64,000 bases of DNA, from assembly GCF_029407905.1 (NCBI RefSeq), contig NC_073630.1, positions 38,713,001-38,777,000 of the forward strand, written 5' to 3'. Source of the stretch: Bubalus kerabau. Taxonomy: Eukaryota; Chordata; Mammalia; Artiodactyla; Bovidae. Under the pieces are notes generated by a model. The model did no database searches and was not told the DNA's origin. It saw only the letters and a list, made by a program, of their open reading frames with translations. The position numbers and the translations under genes were made by a program. Below, piece by piece: positions 33,189 through 46,147 of this stretch; the first letter of the stretch is position 1; each line of letters starts with the position of its first letter.

Positions 33189-35159
33189 AGGTCAGAGAGG
33201 AAAGTAAAATCTGTTATGATCTTACCATACGGAGAAGTAAGCACCACTTTCTTCCACTTTCAATGAAACTTCACTTTTTCTGATTCAGGCCAACACAATC
33301 CTTTCAGTTTTGTAAAAAAGTTTTCTTTTTCATTGAACTGCTGAAACAAAAGCCACATTTCAGATTCTCAGGCTTTTGCACTAGCAAACATAAAATTATT
33401 TTAGTAGAATAAAACTTTTGAAACTGTTTTGGTATGTTAGTAAATTAACAATTTTTTCTTTAGTCCAAGGGAAAAAAATCAGCAGTTTTAATATATTTAT
33501 AACAAAATCTGTACGATTTTAGACTATTCTTAAGGCAATGCAAATGCCCCCTGCCACCCCACACTGAGATCAGACACACTTTCCTAACAACCTTGAAATG
33601 TTCTACTATAAATATTTATTAATATTTTGAGAGGAGTCATATTTTACTAGTGGTAGATTTTAAACCAGTCTACAAATGCAATTTTACTTGAACTCAGCTG
33701 GGAGCTTCAGGAGATATAATCAATATAACTGCACTATAATTGAATTGCAAAAAAAAAAAAAAAAGAAAGAAATACTGAATAACACAATTTGATCCAAAAG
33801 AGTTCTTTTTAAGGGAAAACTTTTTAGAGTATGATGGGAAGTGAAACTTCTAGAATGGCTTGATTATTTTTTAATTACATGGCAATCTGGAAGTCCTATG
33901 TCTAAATGCAGAGAATGCCTTGGGCTTCCCCAGGCAGAGATTGTATTGATTTCTGCATCAGGCCCTGAACAGATGGATGTGGGTCATAGTATCTTATGCC
34001 AGAAATCAATGCCATTTGACTCCATCATTTTCCAAGCAATAAATATTCTGTTGTAACTGGTGCTGCTATTTTAGTGCCATCTATATTTAAATTCTAAACA
34101 CAATGTCAACCTATTAAATATTCTGTATTCTATTCCCACAAGAAAGTAAATGAAAGAGATCATTTAAAAAAAAAAAAAAAAGAAAGGCAGGGCTGCCAGC
34201 GTCAGTATAGAAATTATATTTTAAAAAAGCTCTTTTCTCTATTCCTATCAAATTTCAGCTCAAGAATGTTATAGTAAAGATGCCTAAGAAAACCTCTGGA
34301 CAATGACATCAGGAAATGTTCCAGACGAAAATATATCTAATGTGCATTCCATCTGGTGCTTGCCTGAAAGCAAACTTCAGAGAGAACCAGACTATAGCCA
34401 GCTGCTTTCTCAAGTGGCACCCAAAGGACCTTCTGTATCCTTCACTGTTACCCCACGCTTGAATGAATCTTTTACTCAGGCATGATTTCTGTTATCAGAA
34501 ATCAGAGATCTTTGATTTATGGTACACTAACTTATGACCCCAGCAGAGACCAGTAACTTTTAGCCTCTGTTCTTGTAAGACTTAATAAATACCTTCCTTG
34601 TTAGTAACCATGTTCAAGAAAGAAGTACTGTCTTAGCAAAGAGAATTTCTCAAGGCATTTGTTTTACTTTTTGAAAACTTTGATTTTGTTTTGTGTCTCT
34701 TTTGAAATGATAGAATTCGTGATTGAGAAAGACCTGTAACTTTCCATTTCCATTCACTTTCTCCTTCATCTTAGAAATAACAGAAGAACAAGATGGCTGA
34801 GTCCTCATGTATATTTTGTCTTCTTTTAATACCTCTTGAATTCCTGAAAATGCATCCTATATTGAAAACCAAATAAGGATAGAAAATGTTTTGAATGACA
34901 TATAGATAGAAAGGGACTGGAGGAATTATTGTCAGACCACATTTTGTATATTTTACTTCATATGATTATGAGTCTGTAGCATCTATGAAACTTGGAAGCT
35001 TAGGTCTCAAATTCTGTTCAAATAACCACAAAGTTCAAAATTAAAACAAATAAACACACTATCTGAGCTTCTGCCAATCACTGACTTGTAAATATGAAAT
35101 GTGTATAAAGTATATAAACCATGCATGCTGTTGCAAAATATGCTTTGTTTAATTTTAAA
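33189..35159. other. Single-copy AT-rich stretch
   Basis: No gene recognised. Poly-A runs occur at about 33750 and 34166. About 34240-34610 is slightly GC-richer and ends in 'cttaataaatacc', a polyadenylation-like signal, but has no coding signature. Confidence 0.4.
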
Positions 35160-35345
35160 ACCGGTAGCTAACATGCATGGGATGTTTACAGCAGATACTT
35201 TCTAAGTTCTTTATGTAACTAATGTCATTTATTCTGTGAAAGTAATAAATACTCCTAATCTACAAATGTTACTTTATAGTTGGGATACAAAGGGGTCAAA
35301 TGCTTTGTCCAACTCACCATAACTGTATGCAGTTAGAAATGGGGA
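35160..35345 (-). mobile_element. MIR SINE remnant
   Basis: Order of words follows an antisense MIR: 'gtagctaacatgcat', 'tttctaagttctttatgtaa', 'ctcctaatctacaaatg', 'ggtcaaatgctttgtccaa', 'tgcagttagaaatgggga'. Heavily diverged, as expected for this ancient mammalian SINE. Confidence 0.6.
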
Positions 35346-36448
35346 TCCATTTTGGACATGTAGGCTTTTGAAAGTGAACAATTAAATAGACTTAAGTTCC
35401 AGCCTCTAGGTTTAAAATTTCAGTCTCAAAAATGATCCAAAGTTATGCAAATTAAATTACAGATAATCTCTATTCATTCCCACCAGATGTGAGAATCCCT
35501 TGAATCATTTCTTTGAAACTTCTGAATTTTTATAAATTCCAAAGCTGTTTATTCTTACAAAGTTCATCCTTATACACTCCTGTTCAGAATAGCTTTGCTT
35601 ATTTTTCCAAACTTTTACAGAAGAATGCCATTTCTCTTTGGCGCTATTTGATCTTCAGTTTTCTCACCTGATGATGTGTTCCACAGACAGAGTACTTCTG
35701 TTTCAACTCTTGAAATCACTAGCTTCCTGGGATGAGAGATGGTACTTATGTATCTAAGAAGAAAATGTCAAGTTACTCCTTCATTGTCAAAACTGTCAGA
35801 CAATGTTGAAGTTGAATGTAAGAGTTTGGCTTACAGTGCTTGAGCTCGTTAAAATGGCCCTTTCACACCCCTGTCTCAAAAAGACCACACTCTGGGCATG
35901 CTGCATCGTCCTCTCCCTGCTCATGTCCTCAGCCCTGACTTGTGGGGTTCACAGCAATACAGAGGTTAAATGGGTTGGAAAAGTACAAAATCCCTGGGGA
36001 AAAGGTTATGCTGTTTCTCTACAGAGGAAAGAGAAAGTTGAAATATTAATGAATAATCCTATTGGAAGATAATAATGCTGAAAGGGATTTCATTTGATAA
36101 ATGGTGTAGACTTCAGACACGACTTAGTGACTGAACAACAACAAAGTAGGAAAAAAAGAGTAAAAATGAATGCTTGCATGAATAAGTCTCACATCATAAG
36201 CACAGTGCCATTCTATGCTAAAGAGTCACATTTTCTACCCCAGTTTTTGTATTGGTGGGACATTCTCTGCTACTCTGTTATTACACAATGATAAAATAGA
36301 CCCTATTTGAAATAACCATTGACAGTGGCATATCTAATAGAAACAAAATGACTCAGAAAGTCTCTAATTTACTACCCAAAGGAGACAAATTGTTACTTAG
36401 GGAGCAATAGTAACAGCAGTTACTATTGTAGAAGTATGGGCAGTTATA
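35346..36448. other. Single-copy stretch with a trace of a Bov-A tail
   Basis: No gene. At 36105-36146 'gacttcagacacgacttagt' plus 'gactgaacaacaac' matches the last ~40 bp of a Bov-A SINE (plus). A 10-bp stem / 4-nt loop hairpin lies at 36405-36428. Confidence 0.5.
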
Positions 36449-36580
36449 TGTATGGAGGTTCAGGATGGGGAACACATGTATCCCCGTGGCAGATCCATGT
36501 CATTGTATGGCAAAACCACTACAATATTGTAAAGTAATTAGCCTCCAATTAAAATAAATAAATTTATATTTTAAAAAAAC
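36449..36580 (+). mobile_element. L1 3' end, 5'-truncated
   Basis: The ruminant L1 3' end: 'ggttcaggatggggaacaca', 'cattgtatggcaaaacca', 'acaatattgtaaagtaatta', 'cctccaattaaaataaa' and an A-rich tail. Related to the L1 ends at 19595 and 62600 but a different subtype. Confidence 0.85.
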
Positions 36581-36778
36581 CAACTTGGTCTATGAGTCAC
36601 AACTTGTTTATGAACCAAAGCATCTCCTTAAGAAGATTTTCTTGGTGGTTGTTTTTGTTTGAATTTAGGAATGTGTGTAATCAGATAAGTTAGGGAAAGA
36701 TGGCCATGTTCTATCCTGACAGAGATGCTGGCCTCAGCATGCTGATGGCCGCAAAAATGAGTCTCTGCAGCATTACGA

Positions 36779-36925
36779 GGACCTCCCTGGTGGCTCAAAT
36801 GGTACAGAATCTGCCTGCAATGCAGGAGACCCAGGTTCGATCCCTGTCAGGAACAACCTCTGGAGAAGGGAATGGCAACCCACTCCAGTATTGTTGCCTG
36901 GAGAATTCCAAGGACAGAGGAGTCT
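36779..36925 (+). mobile_element. Bov-tA SINE, 3'-truncated
   Basis: The head ('ccctggtggctcaaatggta') keeps an intact B-box-like 'ggttcgatccctg' at about 36834. The Bov-A part stops at 'aaggacagaggag', losing the 3' tail, which is unusual for a target-primed SINE and implies a later deletion. Confidence 0.9.
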
Positions 36926-39740
36926 CCCTAAATGAAATTAGTTTAACTCTTGACATCAAGTAGGTAAGCTGTGATATTTCAATTATAATAGGATATTAAA
37001 ATGTGCAGTTTGCCAGAGTTTCTTAAGAACATTCTTTGGTTGATCATTTTTTCCTAATCTGTTCATTATTTCCCAATGTATTTTCCAGACAGCATTATTT
37101 ATCCTTTCAAAGTACAAATATTTAAAAAATTGTGTGATTATAAATAATCATTCAACTTGAAATCTGCACCATTAGCTGTAAAACTGATTGCACAGGATAT
37201 AATTATTAACTAAGTATTTAATTCCTTTCTATAAAACTTCTAGATTAGAGGAAAAAATGGAATATAGTTTGGTTTATAGTATTTATTATTTTAATATAGT
37301 ATTAGGAGTTACTTAACTGGTCTTCATCTGTTTTGTATCTACTTTTATAACACTTCAGTGTTTAAGAAGGATCCAATCTTTATGAAAATGTCACTGTCAT
37401 GCATATTTTGATAATTATGGTCATCCTCAACTCTACCTCACTGTTATACACCCTCAATTGCTTCCAACAAAACCGTTTAGGGCTCAATTCTTGTTTCCTA
37501 AACAACTCATCATCAAACATGAAAATAACCGTTTTATTTTCAGATCTTTCCTTTGTAATAAATTGCTATAAGTCCCGAATTTGTTGCTTTCTGACATTTC
37601 CACACCACTTGAATAATGCATGCTAATATGGTCCTAAAGAATCAACAAACATATTTTTAAATTATGCCGTACCTACCCCATGCTCACAGGCTGCGCCTCA
37701 GGAAACTGGTACTCGATAAATGTTCTGCAAATAACAAAATGTATTTTTGCCAGTAGCATGCTGGTTAAGATTTTTCTGAATCAATCACTTCCCCTAAGAA
37801 ATAAGAAACTCATCAACACAGAGATATAGCCCAGCGATACTGTTGAGTGCAGAGATGATAAATATGAGAGCTCTAAAGAGAAAACAATTCAGTGATTAAA
37901 AATCTGAAAATCAACCCTGAAGCCAAATAGCCCCTTCTTATTCTTAACCAGATCTATGTTATCACAGCGAAAACCTGTTTGGGCCTAAAGGTTTTAATCT
38001 CCTTGTAGCCCAGAAATCCATTTAGCAGGGCATCTGCACACCTCCTGGGTGCCTTGATGCAGAAAAAACACTGAATCAATTGTTTCAGTTCTGTCTGATT
38101 TGGTCACTGCCACAGAGCTGTGGACTAAGGTTGCTTTTTCTGTTTTGTTTATAAACAAATATTGCTTGGACAGAAAAGAAGCTGAGATGACATTAATTTT
38201 TCTATATTCTCTTTAATTATTAGCACTGCTATGAGATAAAATGGCAGATCCAGAAGCAATGATTTTAAACTGAATCCAGATTGAATTAATATTCAACTTA
38301 GTTTCATTGTTATGATTAGAGGGTTTTTTCTTCTCCTCTTCAAAGATTTCCTTCTAATCAAAAACACATTAATTATATTTTTGTCCTAACTCAGTTTTAT
38401 TGCTTATAATAATTGTGGTAAGGAATAGGGCTATATTTTTCCCAATTAGAAAGAGATAGAATTTACATACCAAATGTAACAAGGAAGTTGAAAAAATTAA
38501 TTTGAATAATAATTTAAAATATATACTAGGAATTCAAACTCTGGTTTGGATATATGCATGGCAGCCGTTACTTCACTGCAAAAAAAGACTAGAAAAAATA
38601 CATTAAAACAAATAGACTTTTTTAAGCCACATAAGAGTTTTGCATGAAAATGATTTTAAACTGTTGCTCAGAAAGCTAGCAGAAACTGGAAGCTGCTCAC
38701 CTCCACAGGATAGTTTCTAAGCATACCTGGGAAATTGTCCTATTGTAGGTAAAGGAACTCCTGAGAGGTAAATGGAACCGAGTAGGGACTTAATGGCCAC
38801 CTACTCTGATGTGGTAAACAGGGATTTGGAGGAGATCCAAACCTCAAAACATTTTCTCCCTGCTCCCTGATTCTCTACCATGGCTTTGGCTGAGTGTGTG
38901 CCAGTATGTGATGGAAAAGCAGACAGATATTACCCCCTCAGTGTTTAGCTCCCAAAGCCTTGCATGTTGCAAAACATTCAGGACAAATGTTGCTATCATG
39001 GTTCTTTAAAGAACCAAGGAAAAAAACAAATCTTGACATCAAGTTATTAGAAACCCAAAGTCAACCCAATTAAGTTAAAGTTACAACTAAGTCCCAGTTC
39101 AAATCAACTCCTGCTTGAAGTGATCTGGCCTTCATCCTAGCTTGCTGGTAGAGAAATGCTTGCTCCTTCTAGGAGAAAATGCCATCCTCCATGAGCTTTA
39201 TGATTTGTTTACACACAGTGTGCAGTGTACACAAAACATTTCAAGATATGCAAAGGGAACATAAGGGAAAGAAGGGTCAGCTGATACAAAACACAGAAGG
39301 TCAGATGTAGGGATTAAAGAACGAGTACTCAAGTTAACCATTATTAACATGAAAGAAATGGAGCATTTAAACAGGAATGAAGTTTTGGATATTTGAGAAC
39401 ATTTACAATACTGTAGGAATTCATTATGTAATGATGTAAATTAGATGTAAATTAGAATATGTCAGGTGAGTTTAGCAGTATACTGGATATAGCAGAAGGA
39501 AGGATCAGGAAACTACATAGCAGTAGAACTTACACAAAGTGAGGCATGGAGAAAAATGACAATATAAAAACAATATGAGAGATATGTGGACAACATTACA
39601 TAATTTAGTATGTTGTAAAATCATGCATCATAAAAAGATGAGAGGAAAAAAGAGCAAAAATACTAGAGAAAATAATGGCTAAATGGTTGCCAATATACAA
39701 TCAAAAAGATCACTAAAACATAACTGAAATAATACATTTA
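36926..39740. other. Repeat-poor single-copy interval
   Basis: About 2.8 kb in which I recognise no SINE or LINE, in contrast to the rest of the window. No gene-like ORF. It contains the FOX-like palindrome at 38144-38159. It could harbour conserved non-coding sequence, which one sequence cannot show. Confidence 0.45.
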
Positions 39741-40500
39741 AATCATCAAAAATAAAATATTTCACCGATCAAGAAATATTATCTAGAAAGTAAAAAGGCA
39801 AGAATCCAGCTGGAAGAAAATATTTGCAATATATAGAACTGCTGCTACTGCTGCTGCTGCTAAGTCGCTTCAGTCATGTCCAACTCTGTGCGACCCCATA
39901 GACGGCAGCCCACCAGGCTCCCCTGTCCCTGGGATTCTCCAGGCAAGAACACTGAAGGGGTTGCCATCTCCTTCTCCAATGCATGAAAGTGAAAAGTGAA
40001 AGTGAAGTCGCTCAGTTATGTCCGACTCCTAGCGACCCTATGGACTGCAGCCTACCAGGCTCCTCTGTCCATGGGGTTCTCCAGGCAAGAGTACTGGAGT
40101 GGGTTGCCATTGCCTTCTCCTATACAGAACTGACCAGGATTTAAATCCAGAACAGAAAAAAGAATTTCAATAAGTAAATCAGAAAGAGACAACTCAATTC
40201 TAAACATAGTCAAAAACTTGAGCAGATGTGAAAAAAGGATAGTATCATACGTTCAAGGGTGAGATGAACTGGGACGATAGAATTGACACGTAGACACTAC
40301 CATGTGTGAAATATATAGCTAGTAGGAATCTGCTGTGTATAATACAGGGAGCTCAGCCTGGTGCTCCGTGATGACCTAGAGGGGTGGAGTGAGGGGAGGG
40401 ATGGGAGACTCAAGAGGAAGGAGATATATAACTAATTCAGTTTGTTGTACATCGGAAATTTCCATTTGTCAACTCTGAAAAAGTAATGAAATCAATTTTA
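39741..40500 (+). mobile_element. Old L1 3' region, split by Bov-A2
   Basis: Degraded ORF2-end sequence ('ctggaagaaaatatttgcaa' before the SINE, 'ccagaacagaaaaaagaatt' after it) followed by an L1 3' UTR (40255-40470: 'gggacgatagaattgacacg', 'atacagggagctcagcctgg', G-rich tract, 'gtttgttgtacatcgg'). No open frame of note. Confidence 0.65.
39830..40132 (-). mobile_element. Bov-A2 SINE, two-monomer, nested in L1, with TSD
   Basis: The body is 39842-40120: (GCT)n tail, monomer, the linker 'gaaagtgaaaagtgaaagtg', second monomer ending at 'ccttctcc'. The flanks 'tatatagaactg' (39830-39841) and 'tatacagaactg' (40121-40132) form a 12-bp TSD with one mismatch. Confidence 0.96.
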
Positions 40501-42890
40501 AACCTAATAGAAAACATAAGAAAGTAATTCCTTCAAAGGTTTAAATCCACACACAAGAGTCGTACACTAAAAATAATTTGCTTCTGGCATACGCAAACTT
40601 ATGGACATCAAATTCATGACAACAAACTGTCATGAAAAAAATTTAGAGTATTATGGAAAAAAGACTATACAATTATTTAGAAGAACATATTTCATATATC
40701 TAATGAAATACCTTTTATTAATATTGAAACTTTCAATAAAAAGATCATATACAAAAGACATGTCTTCAGACTGAGATCTCTATATACCTCCAATTATTTC
40801 CTCGAACAAATGATAAGAAAGAACCCAGACTGACACATTCCAAATAGCTGTGACATCTCTAGTAACCCTGGAGAGGCAACTGATCTGTTAGTGATGATCA
40901 AGAGACAGAAATTTTTCTGATTCATTTTCTCACCAGGCACTTTAAAAATTCTATCACATTCTTAAAACATTTTTTTCTCCTAGTTAAAATACACATAGTT
41001 TGCACTTGCACTCACCCATCATAGATTTTTACTTTTTTAATCAGTTAACTTCTAAAATGAGATGATGCTCCAATCTTTGAGACCTGATATCATTATTTCT
41101 AAAGGAATTTCCCTGTTCTGACATTTTATTGTTTTGCTGTTTGTTTTAGTTTGGGTTTGGAGTTTGGGGGGATTTGTTGTGTTTTTGCTGCAGGTTATAA
41201 TGAAAGAGGTATAATCACTAATAAGGAGAGAAAAGACACTTTGTATCTTTCAACTCATTTTGAGGGCATTAGTAAAGACTGTTGTTTCCCTCAGTCGCTA
41301 AGGATGCCAGCTAGAAGATACTGAGCTGAACTAGCAAAGAACAGTATAAATCCCACATCCCACCCAACCTCCACCCTTGCCCCAGCAGGGAAAACCTCAT
41401 CAACAGAGATAAATGATCAGACAAAAATAGCACTGAGCAAGGCAACAGCCATGTCGGAATGGCTTGTGCAGAACTTGAGCTTGTAAACATCCATTCACGG
41501 TCAATGGCACCTGGGAGTATGCAGCTGACTGAATGCTGTTATTATGCCTACAGAGCATGCTTATTGCTTGGTATAAAAAGGTATATAAATAGATGCATAT
41601 ATACCAATTTTTAAGCAAATAATCTTGATATATCATGATTACAGCGTTTACAAGTAGAGGAGTCGTGCAAATTTGCCAAGAAAGAGTTTTCCCCTAGTTT
41701 TTGAAAAAAACAAAACATAATTTTAAGTGTAAACACAGTTTAATGGAGATGTTTCTTTTCCTCTGGAATATCTTTGCTCCGATAAGTAAAAATAAATGTT
41801 TTAAGTTTTTTTTTTAATTATATATTGTTGTAGAATTATTTTCACAATTGTCAACTCACTAAAAAAAATTAAAAAATCTAAAATACTAGTTTGGGCAATC
41901 AAAGCCAGGCATACTTAGGAGCCTGGTACTAGCTAGCAGTTTTTCTTTTTTTCCTGCATCATCTATCACATTCTAGCATAACTGTCTACTTATTTATGTT
42001 GTAAACATTATTTATAAATCGTATCCTATCTTCTTAGGATATAATTCCCTAAAATACAGGTATTCTCATTTGTACTCTTCACTGTTATTCCTATCCCTCA
42101 AAGAGTAACTGCCTATAACTAATTTTTGAAGGAATATTTAAAAGAATGTCTCAGAAATTTTTCAAGACTTTATATATATATATATACAGCTAACATCATG
42201 ACCAGAAGTTCTCATGTGATCTAAAGAAGTTCTCTAGATTGGCTATCTTTTGACTCAATGCTTTTTATGGTCATTGTTTCTAACATGATTAAAATATTAA
42301 TAATTTCAAATTTTTCCTTCTAGTATTTATTTTTCCTTTATCAAGAAGTAGCATTTGTGCTGCACTCCCTAGGAATTGTAAAGAGATTATAACAAAAATC
42401 ATGTAAACGGTATTTATGCAGAAATCTGCCACAAAATGAAATGCCCAATTTTTCTCCCTACTGTGGATCTTCCGTATGTAATGAGAAGCCAAATGTCAGT
42501 ATGTAACAGATTACTGGATGTAGAAACATACATCTTTCCTAAGGTTTTGAAGTCAGTCCCCTCACCTACAATGAAGCTGAAACTGTGGAGGTATCGGTAT
42601 TCACATGTATAGTAAAAAAAAAAAAAAAGGACACTTTTCACGTTGCTTTAAATGCTTTCCTTCAATTCATCAAAAACATATTTTAAAATAACCTGTGAGA
42701 TCTGAAATTAAATTCTCAAAATGTTCATGGTGCAGCTTTGTAAATTAAGTAAAAATTCAGTAATATGTTAGGTGTCATCTATTTGCTTACTTTTTTTAGA
42801 TCCAAGCATGGCAGATAAACAAAATAAATTAAAAAATTGTTTTAAAGACAACTGCACTGGTAAATAATTTTATTCCTAAAACTACCACAT
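40501..42890. other. AT-rich single-copy stretch
   Basis: No gene or repeat recognised. Small (TA)n runs occur at about 42170 and a 15-A run at about 42612. Confidence 0.4.
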
Positions 42891-43007
42891 TTGTAATTAT
42901 GTGTATGTATTAGTCACTCAGTCGTGTCTGACTTTGCAGTGCTATGAATGGTAGCCTGCCAGGTTTCTCTGTCCATGGGATTTTCCAGGCAAGAATATTG
43001 TAATTAT
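42891..43007 (-). mobile_element. Bov-A monomer SINE with 10-bp TSD
   Basis: The body is 42901-42997, a short 3' monomer in reverse. The 10-mer 'ttgtaattat' at 42891-42900 and 42998-43007 is the TSD. Confidence 0.93.
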
Positions 43008-44094
43008 ATTTAGTTCTAAAAATTCTATATGCAATTCTACTTAATAATTTTGTTTAAAAATATAGACACAGTCAACCAAAGATTGTGTCATTTTGTATGG
43101 CATGTTTATTTTCTTGTAAAAATTAAAAAATAAATCAATGAACAAGATGTTGTTAATACCAACATTTTACATGTCAAAATTTATTGACAAGAAAATGTTT
43201 CAGATGCATACTAATAAGCCAGGAAGTTTTATAGTCAAGGATTTCATTTTTACTGTGTACACAAACAAATATAATTTACACTGCTACAATATGCTAACAT
43301 TCACTTTCTTGTAAAATAAATCATGCACAACACATTTTAAAATATGATCCCTAATAGCCAAGTTTGACAAGGTGCTTGTTTTTAATCTTTCATGAGAGGT
43401 TTAATTCCAACCAAGAATGCTATTTACGTTCAGCAGTGCAATCAATTCTATTACATTCCATTTTTCTGGAAATAGCTTCATTGAAATGTGCTTGTTAACT
43501 GGATTTCAAGATATTTATTAAATATCTAATAAGCTTCTCAGTAGCACTAGGATATAATAATAGGTTCAAAATGTTTAAATGAGTCTACACAAAATAAAAT
43601 ATTTCAAATTATGATAAAATCTCACAGAGTTAGACATGTAATTTAAAATTTCTAATAATTTAATTCATTGCTATGATATCTGGTCTTTTATGGCTTTTGA
43701 CCATAGTTTGATGTAAAAAAAAAAAAAATTAAGCAGAAGCAATTTACACATATAGAATACCTGACATTGCATTATGACTACAAATTCCTGAAAATAGAAT
43801 TGTTGACACAGTTGTTTTAGCTCATCCAAAAAGCTAATTTAGATCACTGTTATTAAGAAATTGAGTTAGAGGCTCTCATATACAAAACTAATATCTAATT
43901 TAGTAATTAACAATTTCAACTGAATAAATTTTAACATTCAAAGAGATCTAAAACTTACAGCTCATGCCCAAGCATTTGCTTTTAAAATATTTAAAGTTAT
44001 TATATCCAAGACTGTTGAAAAATTAATACTGAGGTTGTTTCAGTATTCAAATAATTTATAGTCTAGAACTAAAATAAAACTTGCATGTTGCATT
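43008..44094. other. AT-rich single-copy stretch
   Basis: Nothing recognised. A 13-A run lies at about 43715. Confidence 0.4.
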
Positions 44095-44760
44095 ATATTA
44101 GTTCCCTGTTGTTGCTCTAACTAATTATTACAAACTTCATGGCTTAACACCACACAAGTGTATTCCCACACAGTTTTGGAGGCAGAAATTCACAGTGAGT
44201 CTGAGAAGTCAGCCAACATGGTGTATGCAGGGCTGGCTCCTTCCTGAGCTTCTAGGGGACAATCTGTTCCATCCTTTTCCAGCTGCCTTGGCTCCTAGAA
44301 CCCCCTTTTCAAAACTAGCAATTCCGTCATTACAACCTCTGCTTCCACAACTTCTCTCATAATCCTGGCTTCCTCTTTCCCTTAGAAGGATCCTTGTGAA
44401 CACCTTGGGCCCACTCAGATAATCCAGGATAACCTGGTGGTGGTGGTTTAGTTGCTGAGTCATGTCTGACTCTTGTGACCCCCATGGACCATAGCCTGCC
44501 AGGCTCCTCTGTCCATGGGGATTCTCCAGGCAAGAACACTGGAGTGGGTTGCCATCCCCTTCTCCAGGGGATCTTCCCAACCCAGGAATCAAATCCAAGT
44601 CTCCTGCATTGTAGACAGATTCTTTACTGACTGAGCTATGAGGGAAGCCCATCCCCAGATGCTTAACTTAATCACATCTGCAGAATGCTTTTGCTATATA
44701 AGGTAACATCTTCCCAAGTTTCAGGGACTGTGGCATGGAGTCATTATTCTGTCTACCACC
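44095..44760. mobile_element. Old mammalian interspersed repeat (family unassigned), split by Bov-tA
   Basis: Text such as 'tagttccctgttgttgctct', 'cacacagttttggaggcaga', 'acaatctgttccatcctttt' before the SINE and 'cttaacttaatcacatctgc', 'ataaggtaacatcttcc' after it is a familiar mammalian repeat layout, but I cannot name the family with certainty. The two halves are contiguous once the SINE is ignored. Confidence 0.55.
44432..44651 (-). mobile_element. Bov-tA SINE nested in older repeat
   Basis: Reverse orientation, with a (GGT)n-like tail side at 44435 and the head ending 'gagggaagccc' at about 44650. Essentially complete. The TSD is not clear. Confidence 0.92.
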
Positions 44761-45111
44761 TACACAAAACTGAATTTCACTTTAATTTTTACCAGCACAT
44801 CATAGCTTCAAAAAAAAGGCTTTAGTTTCTTTGAACTATACTATTAAAAACATGGTCATATTTTACTTTCCATCTTATTTTGATTGACCATATTTTCTCC
44901 ACAAGTAATTCTTTCTGATCATTTCAGTTAATATGAATGATTAATGTTATCATCCAATTGATAATAGAACTAATAGCATTTTGAACTGATATATGACTTT
45001 TAAAATGTTCTAAACTTTTTGTATACGCCATTTTCATAAAGTTTTTATAACAGCTTATTTTTATTTGTCAATGTTTGTGTTCATTTGTATTTTTCCTTTA
45101 ACCAGCACATA
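44761..45111. other. AT-rich stretch
   Basis: Nothing recognised. Confidence 0.4.
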
Positions 45112-45197
45112 TAGTCTCAGTTCCCTGACCAGAGATCACACCCTCAGTCCCAGCAATGGGAGCACAGAGACTCAACCACTGAACAGTCAGGGGTGTC
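45112..45197 (-). mobile_element. CHR-type SINE head
   Basis: Reverse complement of a tRNA-Glu-related head: 'cagttccctgaccagagatc' (B-box side), 'cagcaatgggagcacagaga', 'caaccactgaacagtcaggg'. Only the tRNA-like part is present, so it is 3'-truncated. Confidence 0.75.
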
Positions 45198-46147
45198 CTT
45201 CAGTAAATGTCTATAAATACAATAGTTTATCATTTTTGGTAAATCATTACCTCTCTCAAGAGAAAAACCCTTTAATAATTCAGGAGAGACTTCCTTTTCT
45301 GTGTGTGTGTGTTGCTCAGTGGTGTCCAACTCTTTCCCTTTCACTTGCAGCCAAATCACACACTTAGGTTCCACTTCAGATATCCTCTTCCTGTCACATG
45401 AGCCATGTTTTCAATGGCATAAATCAAAAAGTCAAATGTTATTGTTGATTATTAAAACCTCACCAAAAATTCAACTTGGTTAAGCCAGTCATTCTATACA
45501 TTGGGTAGTGATTCTTACAAACCTTACCAAAAAATGAAGTGTAAGATCTGGAGATTTTTTTTCCAACACAAACACATGATAATATAATGAACATTTCCCC
45601 ATGAGGCCTGCAAAGAATAAACTGTAAAAGACAATGCAGTTTATTATTTCAGAAGTAGGGGAAAAGAAGGTGAAAAGGTATATCACTAAGCACAGTCTTC
45701 ATAGGCAGGCTTTTAAATGGTCGTTAAGAATTTTACTGCTGTCCTTGTAAGAAATGGAATGCATTTCCTCTTTTACTCCCTTGACTCTAGTTCAAGCATT
45801 ATACATGGAAGAATTCACAAAGGACAGGCTATAAAATTAGGGTGTTTTACTGCTATTCGTGGTTTGCTGGTTGGAACAGAGTAGAAAATGCTGTATATAA
45901 ATACCATTGTCATTATTAGGAGAAAAACTAGACAAGAAGCAGTTATTCTACTTACTGTTTACGCAAAGAATATTTGGTGCTATTTTGATTTCTACAATTT
46001 ACAATGCTGAGACTAAATTTGGGCCTATGACCAAAAAATAAGAAAAAACTATGCAGAATAAAATTGAGAATTTACATAGATACTCCTGCATATTACACTG
46101 TCCTACTACCCAAACCATTATCTGTAAGGGGAATAAAACGATGCCTC
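45198..46147. other. Mostly single-copy stretch
   Basis: A trace of a Bov-A monomer (about 45308-45340, minus, 'gttgctcagtggtgtccaac') follows a short GT run. Otherwise nothing recognised. Confidence 0.45.

Noticed and set aside
35803..36072. Plus-strand ORF of 89 codons with a hydrophobic stretch
   Set aside because: No family resemblance, no codon or start context support, single-copy AT-rich surroundings; likely chance.
36105..36146. A short SINE at 36105-36146
   Set aside because: As a separate feature it is only about 40 bp of a Bov-A tail without a TSD, so it is mentioned within the surrounding interval only.
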